Shown: positions 1 to 12,300 of the stretch, one piece after another | Numbering within the stretch: the stretch's first letter is position 1 | How the letters are laid out: each line of letters starts with the position of its first letter | Source of the DNA: Podarcis raffonei | Lineage: Eukaryota; Chordata; Lepidosauria; Squamata; Lacertidae | NCBI RefSeq assembly: GCF_027172205.1 | Contig: NC_070602.1 | Span: 50,921,520-50,985,519 of the forward strand | Reading direction: 5' to 3' | DNA length: 64,000 bases | Program-made: the position numbers and the translations under genes | The notes under the pieces: model-generated | What the model saw: the letters and a program-made list of their open reading frames with translations, nothing else | Told to the model about the DNA's origin: nothing | The model's database searches: none

Positions 1-185
1 CCTTTGTGCCATGGAACACAGGAGTGAGTGAAATCGGTAGGCATCCTGCGGGGTGGGCCGCATGAAGCAGGGATGCAAACTACCCAAGCTAGGAAGACAA
101 AAAGCTAGCAAGACAATCCCATATACACCCTGGATTCAGGGATCTGCTGGAAAGTTGTCATTGGCAAATGTTGTATTTATGCCAA

Positions 186-207
186 ACACACACACACACA
201 CACACAC
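186..207. repeat. (AC)n microsatellite
   Basis: Eleven uninterrupted AC dinucleotides. Confidence 0.95.
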
Positions 208-1925
208 TACTTCTTTTCCTACTGGAGGACCTTGGCCTCCCCAAGGCCCATCAGTCTGCCCCCTTTGAGTCATGCACCATGTGGGAGTGGGAACTGAGCC
301 ACACAGCTAATGTGGATCTACTAATCAGCTAACAAGATGTTGGAAATCTCTCTTGAGCAATTCCAAACTCTCCTCCAGGCCCATGAGATTGTACTTCTGA
401 AAAGGTTGTCGGCTGGCCAGTTCATAATAATTAGCAAGTAGTCTAAGCCTGGCTTCTCCAAGTCACATTCCATTTCTTTTGCTTAAGGACATGTTTGCAA
501 AAATCGCTTTCCTGGTCCAAATCTGACTTGTTCCACCAACAAAAAAAATGCTTAGTGTGGGGGTGCAAAAGTTTCACATTTGCGTTGTGAGCGTATGAGC
601 CTGGAAATGCTTAAGAGCCAGAGGGCTAGGCTGCAATCCATAAATCACTTACTCTTTGGTAATGCAATCTCTAAGATTTCAACCAGCAACAATACTATAT
701 TAGGGTAATTGTTTTATGCATTGGGAGTAATCTGTTAAAAAAAATAAATCACACTGAGGGTGGTCTACCACTACCTGCACTGCCCCAGAAGCATTTGGTC
801 TGCAGCAGGAGGAGAACAGTAAAAAAAAGACTCCCAAATGCACTAATTCGTGCAAGCATGCATAAATGGCCATGCAACCAAAAGGGAATAGAACTGTTGG
901 TCTAAACAATACCTTTGGACTTCAGATCTGATTCTAGTCATCTAGATTCACTGTATCCTCATAAGGTGAAGCTAGGACCAGCATAAAAACCCCACTAATA
1001 CAGCAGCAGGACTCAGGGCACACTTAAGATAAAGAAGTGAAGGAGGGTGGGCAAGTCCAAAAGAAGCTCTTTTCCCGTATCTTCTGAAAAGGGCAACATG
1101 AGACTCCCCCTAGTGTGTGACTACTTAGGAGGGGGAGGTGGCCTGTGTAGGAGCTTGTGGATCAAGGCCTGGCTGAGAGCCAGAAAGGGTGGAGCCTCAG
1201 TCTGAGCCAGGCTGTTGCTGAAGCAGCAATTCTCTCTGGGCTCCCTAGCAAGTACTTGTTTGCAGCTAGCTGTCAGATTTTGTACCTCTGAGCCTCTCCA
1301 GTACTGGGTAAAGATGGTCACATCTGGCGGGAGGGGCGGGGAGTCTATGCAAAAAAGTCAACATGCAGCAAAATGCCATATTGAATCCCATAAACTTTTA
1401 AAAGGAATTCTCAATTTCTCAGATCCCTTAAAGGTTCATCCTGGCTATTTGTTTCTTTCTCTGAAAGAATTACAAATAATCATGGCTCAGTATCTAGAAG
1501 GGCTTGTTGCTATAGCAAAGTAGTTAATAGAGAGGACTGGCTAATTCTGTTGGAAACACAGCTGGGTTCTGTTAAGTGTGACCAACTAAACTGTAATAAA
1601 CTAAAGACTGTCAGGGAATTCCCTGTAAATTTACTTCAAGCCCTTCCTTTTTGAAGAAATTTCATATTAGATGCATGTGACAATGTTCCGCTTCTCTCTG
1701 ACTCCCAGAATAAAAACCTCAATGCATGCAGTTCTTGTACTTCAATGTGTATCAGAGAACCCATGCTGCGGTTGTCACTGAGAAAGCCAACTGAGATTTC
1801 TTGCTTGGGGTTGTACCAAATATTTTATCATTCTCTGGCTTTTGCTTTGGAATATGTATGTTCTTGGACAGAGAGCAAAGGCTTAAACTTCTAGACTCAG
1901 TTGATTCATCTGCATCAATATATCA

Positions 1926-2000
1926 GATTTGTATACCGCCAAGGCATCCAAGGTGGTTTCAAAATTTTAAACACGGGAACAAATAAATTATATAAAAATA
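1926..2000 (-). repeat. Short LINE/SINE 3' tail
   Basis: Contains GATTTGTATACCGCC followed by a GGTGGTTTC block and an A/T-rich stretch. The same arrangement recurs at 21368 and 27897, and it resembles tails ending ...GGCGGTATAAATTTAATAAATA on the minus strand. Old and partial. Confidence 0.4.
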
Positions 2001-2538
2001 TACTAGTGACAAAGTCCTCTCAAGCCAACTGGGAGCTGATGGACTGTGTGCTCCTCAGCCAGGGGTTCCTCACTTCTGCCTTGCATGCATCATTACCCTT
2101 CCTGTCATGTCTTACTTGGCCTGCCTCTGTCAGTCATCACGCTGTGAGTTTACTTTCTGACTGCTGTGAATGAATCTAGGAGTTAGACCTGATTGTTAAG
2201 CAGCCAGGATATTAGTGCTCCCTTAATGGTCAGTGCCTGTGTTGTTACAGCCACACTTTCTGTTAAGAAATTAAAGGTGAATGCCAAGCATGGGGGGGCG
2301 GATATCTCTTTATAGAAACTAATTGTTAGAGAGATGGTTTCTTGACCATCCCTAGAACAGGAAAGCCTTCAGCTAGGAAGATCGCTCCTCACTCCCCTAC
2401 CTTGCAGAAAAGGGGTGGGGCATAAGAGACTGTATTAGTTTAGCATTAGGTGGAAAGACAGTGGCTGGTGGCTAAAAGTATATTGGGGTGCACCTCTGGG
2501 ATCTGACATGCAGCAGGGCATCTACTGTCTGCTTATAG

Positions 2539-2744
2539 TAGAGCTTTCCAAACTTTTCAAGTTGGCGACACACTTTTTGGACATGCATCATTTCGCGACA
2601 CAGTAATTCAGTTTTACTAGCAAACCGGAGTTTAAACTGGCCCCTTTCCAGCCCTGGGAGGAGTGTGGGGAGCGTTCGAGCGACACACATACACACTGCA
2701 GCCAACACCCTAACATGTCGTGACACACAGTTGGGAAAGCTCTG
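2539..2744. mobile_element. hAT (Charlie-type) non-autonomous element
   Basis: A 206-bp element whose ends are inverted: TAGAGCTTTCCAAACTTT on the left and GTTGGGAAAGCTCTG on the right, with GCGACACA-type subterminal repeats. It is flanked by an 8-bp duplication, GCTTATAG/GCTTATGG with one mismatch, as expected for hAT. It has no transposase; minus-strand reading frames through it are chance. Confidence 0.85.
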
Positions 2745-4591
2745 GCTTATGGGAAGGATATTGTGTGATATGCCTTCACCTAAGTTTGACTTCTATTTGT
2801 GTAAATAAGCCCAGATATTACCAAAACAAAAGAATACTGTGTTCCCTGCAATTGTCCCTAAGGAAGTCAAGTCTACGTAAGCTCCTGAACCTGAGAAATA
2901 GGGAGCAAATACAGTAGTAGAGTACTCAGCAACCCATTACATCTGTTAGATAATGCCGCTACCTTCTGGGCTATTATTAAATAATGTGTAATCTGGCTCT
3001 GCAGCAACACTCTGAAGCCCATAATGTTGCCAGAGCTAAGTTCTGATGTTGTCCCTAAACCAGTGCTATTTTTCAAGAAAAAGAGGTCTCGGAACTCACC
3101 ATGAGCACCTCCCTCATTCTCTTAGAACGGCAATGGCCCCCAACCTGGGAGGTATCAGAACTGAGTTCCAGGGAGTTCCAGCTGAAAAAAAAGCCCTACC
3201 ATAAACTATCTCAAAATATAAAATACTCATTTGAGGAGCACAGTTTACAAAACTGTAAAGCACTATATTAATCCCAGAAGAAACTCTGTAATCCTTTCTT
3301 CATATAACCTGAGGTATAGGTTTAATGATAAAAAGGAATTATTTTATATCTCTGACTGATGGTTGTGACTTGAATCTTCAGGTAGCGGTTCTGAATGCTA
3401 AGGACCAAGCTCATGTTAGAGGCAAACAAACTGACAGTCCTTGAAAAGCCCACTTTGTGAGGGGTTCACTGAGAACAGATAAATAAGGCTAAGCCTTTCC
3501 TTGCTTCATATCCTCTCAGATTCACTGGGAAAGCGGGCAATGTGGATAAGGGAAGTGGCAGAGAGGAAAGAGGTTGTTTTCCACCACTACTTCTCAATAG
3601 GCCCCTCTCAAAGCAACTTTCCAAGCTTAAAAAAAGAAAAGACATTTATGTCAGGATCTAGTTACACACATTTTGTGCAGATAACATACAGTTTGGCCCT
3701 TAGAGACCAAAGAAACAGCTCATTTGGGTTTTCCAGCTCTATCTGTGGTAGACAAAGGCTAGCCTGTGTCCACACTGGAAAAAGAAACTGACAGGATTCA
3801 TAATGATGTCAAGATCACTCAGACACACAACAGAAACCACATCAAAAGGTTGTGGCCAGAATAACCAAGTCATGAAAAAGAAGCACAACATTTTAATCCC
3901 TATCATTCATGGGGAAGGAATGCTGAAAGACCCCAATAACTTTTTTTAACCTTTATGTGTGGATGGGTTTTTGTTGTTGTTTGCTTTGCTTCCCTCATAA
4001 AAACAAGATGTAAGGAAACTGCCTCCAGATCTTAGCACTCATTTCCCTCAATGGGAATTCATGTCTTCATACAGGTATAGAAACCATACCTGCTAGTATA
4101 GCCGTGGCAGGACTTAATTCTACCACAGCCTTGTAATTTGTCTTACTCTGCATGTTTCTTTAACTGCAACTGGCCTTTGGACAGGCTTCCAAACATTGGA
4201 AGTACTTTTATAGCTAGGAAGAGATTATATGGAAGGAGGCCAAATTTCAAAGAATAGTCAGGCTCTGCTGAGGATGAACCTTTCAAAGTCTGAAGCACAG
4301 AAAGCAGAATACTCAGAAGGACTTCAGGGTTCACTGGGACATTTGAATTTGCGAGGGGGTGAGTGTTGCACTACAAGCCAGTGGGGCCAAATAAGAAGTG
4401 ACATTAATTGTGCAAATATAATTGACATCCCATTTAAACATAAAGACCCATAAGAAAGGAGAACAGAGAAACTGACGTTGGCATCTGACAGAGTGAGAAG
4501 ACCGCTCATCTGGTCACTGTCTTCCCCACTATGGTGAGATGTAGTTCCAAGTAAATTAACTATGTCTAATTCTACATTTCTACATATAAAT

Positions 4592-4729
4592 CAGGGATGG
4601 GGACGCTGTGGCCCTCCATATATCATTTGATTCCATCTTCCATCAGCCCCAGCCAGGATGACCAATGGCCAATGTTGATGGGAACTGAAGTCCAACAACA
4701 TCTGGAGGGCCACAGGTTCCCCAATCCTG
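4592..4729. mobile_element. hAT-like MITE, CAGGGGTGGGGAACC family
   Basis: A 138-bp palindromic element. It opens CAGGGATGGGGACGCTG and closes GGTTCCCCAATCCTG, with arms TGTGGCCCTCC and GGAGGGCCACA. It is the best preserved of about a dozen relatives in the window. Flanking 8-mers are too diverged to confirm a target duplication. Confidence 0.75.
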
Positions 4730-5397
4730 ATTAGTATGCATAGATGTAGAAGAAGGGCCTTACTCTTGTAACCACTAGCCACCCCTCAGATTGTGGTGGC
4801 AACTACAGGAGACCTTCCACTGAATATCTTAAATATGCAGATAGGTACATATTGAGACAGATAGTTACTTATGATAGCAATGACCACTTTGGGTGACTAG
4901 GAGGTTAAAATATCTATCTGCAGACTTGAACAAGTGCTAGTTGGGGGAGGGGACAGGCTGGGAAACTGATACCAAATACTATTGGAGGAAAAAAAGCTCC
5001 TTTGCTGGCATTGTGCCCAAGGTTTGTGATCAGTTCCAAGAATTATTTTCAATTTGGACCACAAGTGAATAACTAGAGGAATGTAACAGCATTTTCCTTA
5101 TTATAAAACCACAGATTTAAGCTTTTTTTTTTAATGGCAGTGAATGTCTGTGCACATGGCTTGCCACAAGTATCTATGGCCAATAATTCAGAATGAGCCA
5201 CAAAACTTGATATACACAAATAACAGAACATCTGTACAAAATGTATTTCATTATTTTCTGTTGCTGAAGGTTAAGCAATCCCCTCCCATTTCACAGTACC
5301 AGTAGGCAGGCATTAGAAGAAAGACTGACTTGAGAATGATTGAAAATGGGATACAGTATGGATCTAATTCATCATGACATTTCTGATGCCATAGTAA

Positions 5398-5514
5398 GGT
5401 TACCAGACGTTCCCGTTTCCTGAGGACAGTCCCCAGATTTACAAATCAGTCTCCATACAAAATCAATTGAAGTTAAAAAGTGTCCCTGGATTCACTGGAA
5501 AAAATCTGGTAACC
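5398..5514. mobile_element. Short DNA transposon remnant, GGTTACCAGA ends
   Basis: Terminal inverted repeats GGTTACCAGA and TCTGGTAACC flank 97 bp of unique filler containing CAGTCCCC and GTGTCCCTGGA. Non-autonomous MITE; superfamily not determined. Confidence 0.6.
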
Positions 5515-5728
5515 ATAAGAACACAGAGCACCATTCTATACATGTTCAGAGGCACTTAGCCCTGGTAGATTGGTATAGGGTTGCATCATTAATTATCTAT
5601 AGTTGTCTATATCAGTATTCCAAGGGGCTAAACTACATCCAATCCTTGTAGTTTGGTTTGAGCAGGAGTCCACAAAAGATTCATTTAGTCCAACATCTTG
5701 ATTCAAATACAGACCAGCTGGATAGGTG

Positions 5729-5853
5729 CAGTGGCGTAGCGTGGGTTGTCACCACCTGGGGCAAGGCAAGTAATTTGCACCCCCTAACCCTAACCCCCAG
5801 ATGTTGTGCCCGGTGCGGCCGGCCCCCCCTGCACCCCCCACGCTACGCCACTG
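5729..5853. mobile_element. hAT-like MITE with perfect 8-bp duplication
   Basis: A 125-bp element with inverted ends CAGTGGCGTAGCGTGG and CACGCTACGCCACTG. The 8-bp flanks GATAGGTG (5721-5728 and 5854-5861) are identical, diagnostic of a hAT-type insertion. The interior is C-rich. Confidence 0.88.
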
Positions 5854-6723
5854 GATAGGTGAAGGGCTTTCGCTTGGTAGTAGAAGACCTGCCTTTCTTA
5901 ATCATCCCTAACATTAAATATAATGCCATTTTCACAGCTGCTGCACATTTGATTTATGTTCTCGTTGCACTATCCCCCCCCTGGTCACAATATCTCTTTC
6001 CTGGATAGTCACAGTGAGTTCACATCCTATCAACGTATATGTTCAGCTCAGGAAGGGAGGTTTGTCTCTCAAAATGTATCACTTGCCCTCTTGCCCATTC
6101 AGATTTGGAGAAGTCTTTTGAAAGCTCTTGACATTTTGCTTGGGTGTTCAACCAACCATGCTGAATTATTTGTAACCCTCCACAAACTAGATTTTTCTCG
6201 CTGCTCACCATAGACTCCAGATAGTCTATGAATATTTTAAATATATCACTGGCCCAGTACAGACACTTGGTGGGCCCAGCTGCTTACACCTCCCCATTGT
6301 GAGAACTGTCCGTTTATTTGTACTCTCTGCTTCCTGCTGTTTAGCAGCTATGTTTGCTCAGGAGTCTTCAGTTCAAACCTATATTACCAAAGCACCCCTA
6401 TCTGTGCATTTGTTGACACTCTCAAATTATACAAAGAAAACAGCTTGACAGGACTGAGGATTACAACCACTGGGTAATACTGCTGTATTTGGGTTTAACT
6501 GACTTTTTTTTTTAACCCAGTGTATCTTCCCAAATTAACCCCTGGCTTTGCTAAAATTAAAGCCTGCCACATTTCTATTTACTCCTGCTCCCTGCCGGCC
6601 CAGGAACCTATGGTTTCGTATACAGTGTGGAACAGAACTGGGTTACAATACAGGCTTTGTTTTCGCAAAAGAATGTGGGCAACAGCCATCTTTCCCTTTC
6701 CATCCCAGAATCCCAAGTATATA

Positions 6724-6930
6724 CAGTGGTACCTCAGGTTAACCTGAAACTGTTCTTAACCTGAAGCACTTTAGCTAATGGGGCCTCCTGCTGCTGCTGT
6801 GCCGCCGGAACACGATTTCTGTTCTTATCCTGAAGCAAAGTTCTTAACCCAAGGTACCATTTCTGGGTTAGCAGAGTCTGTAACCTGAAGCATATGTAAC
6901 CTGAAGCATATGTAACCCAAGGTACCACTG
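6724..6930. mobile_element. Tigger-like MITE (TA target)
   Basis: A 207-bp element with ends CAGTGGTACCTCAGGTT and AACCCAAGGTACCACTG, flanked by TA on both sides, as for Tc1/mariner-pogo elements. Its right part carries tandem 15-bp units of TGTAACCTGAAGCAT type. A second copy lies at 33312-33553. Confidence 0.85.
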
Positions 6931-7861
6931 TAACCTGACATCTCAGCACCTGGGACTTCACTGAGAGGGATTTCACCTTTAATCTCTGATTTAGGGCTTG
7001 TCCACCCAGAAAATTTAATTTGTGTTTGCAGTTGTTTGAGGTCTCATTTAATTTGCATTGTCCACATGAAATAACATGACCTTCAAACAACACCAATCTC
7101 AATTATTTCCTCCCACAAAGTTGGGATAATTCAATAAATTGGGGTAAATCAGGTTCTAAACCACTTCACTCAGGGTTGCAGACTATTTTTTGGGAGGTGT
7201 TTTGGGATGGGTGAATCAATCAGTCATTACTTTCTGCTATTCCCCTCTCCATGCCCACTATTTCTTTGATTTCTTTTCTGCCAGGGATTGCAACTATTTC
7301 CAGCACACTCCTGAACAAAGGTGTTTTCTTTTCTTTTGAGCTTTCAGATTTTCACAAAACCAGAAAACAGCACTAGCAAATTGCCTGACTGTATGCTTTT
7401 ATGCACTTCCGCCATAAGGAGTTTTTTAAAAAAAAGAAAACGAGGTACACACAAAGCTAACTGCACACATTGCCTATCAGTACTTCATCATCATAACAGA
7501 ATCAACAGATTAGAAAGGTGCAAACACAAAAGGGAACATCTACTGGTATGAATGGGGAAATTGTTCTTCACATACACATTCAAAGGTGTGTAGGTACGGA
7601 CTCCTCTAGTCTTACTTGAATGGGGGAAATTATGAATTAACAGCTAAATAATGCTCAAATGTGCACAGGCCCTTAGACTCAATTTTTAGTCAGACCTCAT
7701 GGCTACAATATTCAGCTCATTTTTTCTACTTTTTGGTTCACCGTTTTGTTTGCTTTCCTTCTTTTGTGTACCATCTTGCCTGATGGAGAGTTCTGGAGAA
7801 CTCACTTGGAACAAGCACCAGCTCATCTTCCTCCCCAAGCTTGGTGGTGGCAGCACTGGTA

Positions 7862-7957
7862 GAGGAAATAGGGACATTCTGAGATTGAATCAGAAGCTGG
7901 GATGGCTTTTGTAATTCTAGGATTGTCCTTGGAAAATCGGGACACTTGGGGGGTATG
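7862..7957. mobile_element. Partial MITE, GACACTTGGAGGGTATG family
   Basis: Shares GAAATAGGGACATTCTGAG and the right end GGGACACTTGGGGGGTATG with the fuller copy at 14811-14947. The left end is missing. Confidence 0.6.
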
Positions 7958-8850
7958 CAGACACCTTCCCTAAATCTGCGCTGGAGGGTCGGGAGCACAG
8001 CATGCAGGGGGGGGTGACAGGAGATTGTTCCATTTGGCAAGCAGAAATCCTTACATTGATAGAACGATCGTATTACCACAATGTTGAATTCTACCCAGTG
8101 ACTTTATAAAATTTGGTAATTAGGCCTAGAAATATTTCTTCCCCTTTTACCTCTGTTTGAGAGAGGACTTTGTCTTCTCTGAGAAGAATCTGATTTAGGT
8201 GGAGAGTATCAGTCCAATACCTTCTGAAGCAAAAACATATGCAAAATAATAAGAAGAAGAATAAGAAGAAGTTGTTACTTTTCTACTGTCTCTCCCCTCC
8301 CATAAGGATTCTTTCATTGCTTTGTCTTCCCTGGCTATTTTCCTGCTTCTGATATATTCAAATAAAATTTTAGTGTTTGTGTTAAAGTTGTTACAATCTG
8401 CCCCTCAAGTTCTTTTTACCTTATTCTCAACTTACATTTGTTTTTGCCAGAGTAGATGCTTCTTTTTATTTGCTTCACATGGGCAAGACTTCAGCTTTTA
8501 AAAGAAATATTTTGTGCTTTTAACAGCTCAACTTTGCCTGTTAACCATGCAGACATCCTCTTGGGTTTCTCTGTACCTTTCCTAGTCTGTGGTATTTATT
8601 TTACCTCAGTTTCTATTATAGTTGTTTTCAATAGCATCCAAGCTTCCTGAAGAGACTAGACCCTGCCCCCCCCCCGCTTTTACATTCCTTCAAAAAGATC
8701 TGCTCATTATTTTATTTTATTTGATAAACTTGCTCTGTTGAAATTAAATGTGATTCTTTTGGACTTTTTGAACAATTTTCCACTTCCATATATACTAAAT
8801 ACCCAAGAGGTTTCCCACCATATCACACCCGGAGACCACTCAAGATTGAT

Positions 8851-8932
8851 GCGATCCTAACCATGTCTTCTCAGAAGTCCAATTGCATTCAGTGGGGCTT
8901 ATTCCCAGGTAAGTGGGATTAGGGGAGCAGCC
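8851..8932. repeat. Short palindromic interspersed repeat (AGTAAGTCC type)
   Basis: Carries GATCCTAA at one end, TGGGATTAGGGGAGCAGCC at the other, and a centre GCATTCAGTGGGGCTTATTC. It is one of at least eight relatives in the window built around a palindromic CCCATTGAATTCAATGGG-like centre, probably an old MITE. Confidence 0.6.
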
Positions 8933-9190
8933 TAAATTTAGTTTAATAATTTAATAATAAATAAAATAACTGAAGGACCACTTCCCCTCTAGTTGGCTCT
9001 AAGACTAATTGTTATCAGTCAATGCTTCTCCTTTCGCTATTTTCCCAATTTCTTTTTCAATATCATCATCACAGTTGGGAGGGGAGCAACAGTATGCCCC
9101 CACCATTAAGATTTCTTTTGGAGCTTAGTATTCCTGTTCACAATAATTCTGTGGAAGAGTTGCTATTCACATTGGTCCTTAACCCTAGTT

Positions 9191-9327
9191 CAGATGTGGG
9201 GAAGCATTAGCCTTCCAGATGCTGCTGAACTACCACTCCCATCAAACCCAGTAAGCATGGTCAATGGCCAAGGATGAGGGGAGTTGTAGTTCAGCTCATC
9301 TGGAGGGCCAGAACTTCCCTACACCTG
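9191..9327. mobile_element. hAT-like MITE, CAGGGGTGGGGAACC family
   Basis: Starts CAGATGTGGGGAAGC, ends TTCCCTACACCTG, with internal complementary arms around CATGGTCAATGGCC. Same family as 4592-4729. Confidence 0.7.
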
Positions 9328-9352
9328 CCCTGGGCTTAGTCCTGGGTTATGT

Positions 9353-9422
9353 ATACAACACCCATTTAAAGCACTTTAACAGATGTGGTCTCCCCCAAAG
9401 AATCCTGAGAATTGTACCAACA
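9353..9422. repeat. Partial MITE (CCATTTAAAGCACTTTAA type)
   Basis: Contains ACCCATTTAAAGCACTTTAA followed by CCCAAAGAATCCTGAGAATTG, resembling the left half of the element at 48939-49121. Partial and old. Confidence 0.4.
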
Positions 9423-12130
9423 ATTTGCTCAGAGTGCTCAACAAATTACAATTTGTAATTTGAGGACCCTTCTATGAGGGGTGTGCAAAGTTCTGAATGC
9501 TAGCAGAATAAGTAAAGTTATGGAGATTGGCTGCCGCAGGGGAGGCCCGAGTTTGCGACACACATCCCAGTGCCTTACTATAGGAATTCCTGTACTAATT
9601 CCAGAAGCCAAGCCAATCTTTATGAGAATTCCAAAATTCCAAGCCAAGGCTGTGGAACTGGAATGCTTAGTATTAAAAGAAAAAGTAAGTAGGCATATAA
9701 CCTGGTGGAACATGTTGTCAATGCATACAGCACGCTATCCATTGATATAAAAGGACGTGTTAGCAGCGGATGCATAAAATATTCCAAAACGATTCTGGAG
9801 CAGTGTTGTTTAATACATCAAAGGGGCCATTGAGTCTAATCAACAGGAAGCCAATCAGCTGATCTGACAAGCCAATCAGGACTCACCTGACCTTCCCTGA
9901 GCTTCCATATAGAATCCTAAGAACTTCTCAGACTGATAAGCTTACCATTAAGAGAAGTTGCTAAACCGACTTGCCTTAACCTCACCCAGAAATTTGTCTG
10001 CCTCTTCCAGAACCACCTGCCTGCTCCGGGGCCCAACCTGTCTTTGGCCTTGTAATTTGGCCCTTTAGATTTTGACGCGCCTGTGCTGTAATCATACATG
10101 TATAGCTTAAGATTCTCACACATGAAGCCACTTATGTATACAAATTCTACAATACTGTGTGCTCATGCTAATTTCTTCTGGGCAGTAGCTCTTAGGGGTA
10201 ACTCCCCTGAGTTGGCATTGAACTCTCTTGGAATGGCTCAAAACCTGTTTTTGGTCTCTTCTTTTTCCTTCTAAAACCTGCCAAACATCACATCATTTTG
10301 GAGCCAAGTCCTATTGCTCTAAATTTAAACCACCACTGCCAGCAGCATAGGCTCCAACCCAGGTTGTATCACCTCACTAACATTAGAACTGTGGCTCAAT
10401 TCGTCTTCAAAGGCTTCTACTTCCACCCAAAATGGTGCTCTAATTTTTGCAGACTACGATAATTATTTGCTCATTTACCACCAGCAGAATCCTATGTTGA
10501 TAAAGAATGCTAGGACACAGATTGCCAGATACAGTCTAATTTCCCCCCTTTTGTACAGTTTACCAAAATTTCTCTTCCAGCATCAGAGGTTCTGCCCTTA
10601 CTCTTTTATCGCACTGAGCTTTCTGTTAATTCTGAGGCCACTGCATGTGAGCTTTCATTCTGATTTCCATCCTCTTAGGATGTTCTTATACCCAGTCAAA
10701 ATGATCCAAAATGGCTTCTTCCTTACTGATTTCCAATACTAAATCCATAAGAAAGAATACTGAGTGATCTTCTGTGGGATTCTTCAATAACTTGCAGAAC
10801 AAAGCCAAGAACAATTCCCCACATTGTGTAGGCGCTGGGGCCCCGAAGATCACACTTGTGAAAAGCAAAACAAGATTGCAGTTGATCAGGTGACACAACT
10901 GATGGCGACCTTTCTTTGGTTCTTTATGAAAGGGATAGTGCTGTTTTCTCAAAATGTCCCAAGATAAGAAGACCTACTATATACGATCAACCCAGATGCA
11001 AAATCCCTTTGCATCTAAATCATCTTAAAGCCAAGCTGGAAAAATCTTAAGGACTACAAAAGAGTTGCTTTCAGCAGGATGGTGATGTAATTAGCAGACT
11101 GGGCAGGATCTCACCAGCTGCTAGACTGCTCATGGTTTCAGTGATGTGATATGTCTAGGCACCATGGCAGGCAAGGAGCTCTCTGGGAGCTTGTTGGCAG
11201 GAGGTGTACCTCTATGCCTTCAGGCATCACGGGTGTTTTCCAAGCGCTTTCACTCAGAATGTAGAATTCTGACCTGATGCCAGTAACCGATGGAAAGCCT
11301 GTGCCCTGCAATCAGAGAAGTGATTAACGTTTAACTCTTAGCTTTAAAAATGACATTTTTTGCCATCACATTCAAGTTGAACAATAAGAAGTGAAGAAAC
11401 CAGGGAAAGTGAAGGTTCTTCTTTGTGCCAGAGAAGGCTTGAAGCCTGCAGGCAGGTCTGCTGTTGAGTGTGGGTTCAGCCCACTGGCAGGGCTCAACCA
11501 AAATGAAGTTCAGCAGGAACAATATTTTGAAAACCTGCAACCAGTAGAGGGATGGGGTGGGAAGCTATTGTAGCTAGCTCTGTTACTGTAAACAAATTCA
11601 ACAAGAAAAGAATTCAGATCAGAATCCCCTATATTCAGCTGGGGGTGTTACTTTTACAAGCCACCTATTTCTGTTTCAATATTTCTCAACACAATCAAGT
11701 GTAAATAGTAGTTCTACCAGGCCACTCTTGACAGGGAAAAACACATATATCAACAGGTATATGTTTTTGTGTGTGTTTTTACTACTCCTATAGCATCATT
11801 CAATGAGAACTGCAGAAACACTTTATTGACTTTTTTCTTTACAAAACAAACCCATTTCATTATAAATTGTCAGAAAATTGTCACCAACACAAGAGCTTGT
11901 AATCAAATAGTCCTTGGTTAATTTAAATTTGCTAAAAAGGAGATACAGTCACCGGAAAAGTAAGAAATCAACAGCATGTATTGTCAACACTGCAGCAAAT
12001 ATCCTTCATGCCACACTGAAATCAACCTTTCACAATGTCCATTCATGATAATTTGTTCAATTTTGAGTTCACTGGCCTTAGCAAATGTTTCAGTTCCCTA
12101 TATAAATCTGCCCCCACTTTAATCACCAGA

Positions 12131-12250
12131 AGGCAGCCCTGTTTAGGGAAGCTTTTAATGTTTAATAGACTACTGCATTTTAATATTTTGTTGGAAGTCA
12201 CCCAGAGTGGCTGGAGAAACCCATCCAGATGGGTGGGATATAAATGATAA

Positions 12251-12300
<50 letters not shown>
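12131..12300 (+). mobile_element. L2-type LINE 3' end with (ATT)n tail
   Basis: AGGCAGCCCTGTTTAGGGAAGC, then TTTTAATGTTTAATA, then CACCCAGAGTGGCTGGAGAA and GATGGGTGGGATATAAAT, ending in about 50 bp of ATT repeats (12251-12300). The same 3' end recurs at 14595, 15365, 48611, 55116 and 63612. Confidence 0.75.
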
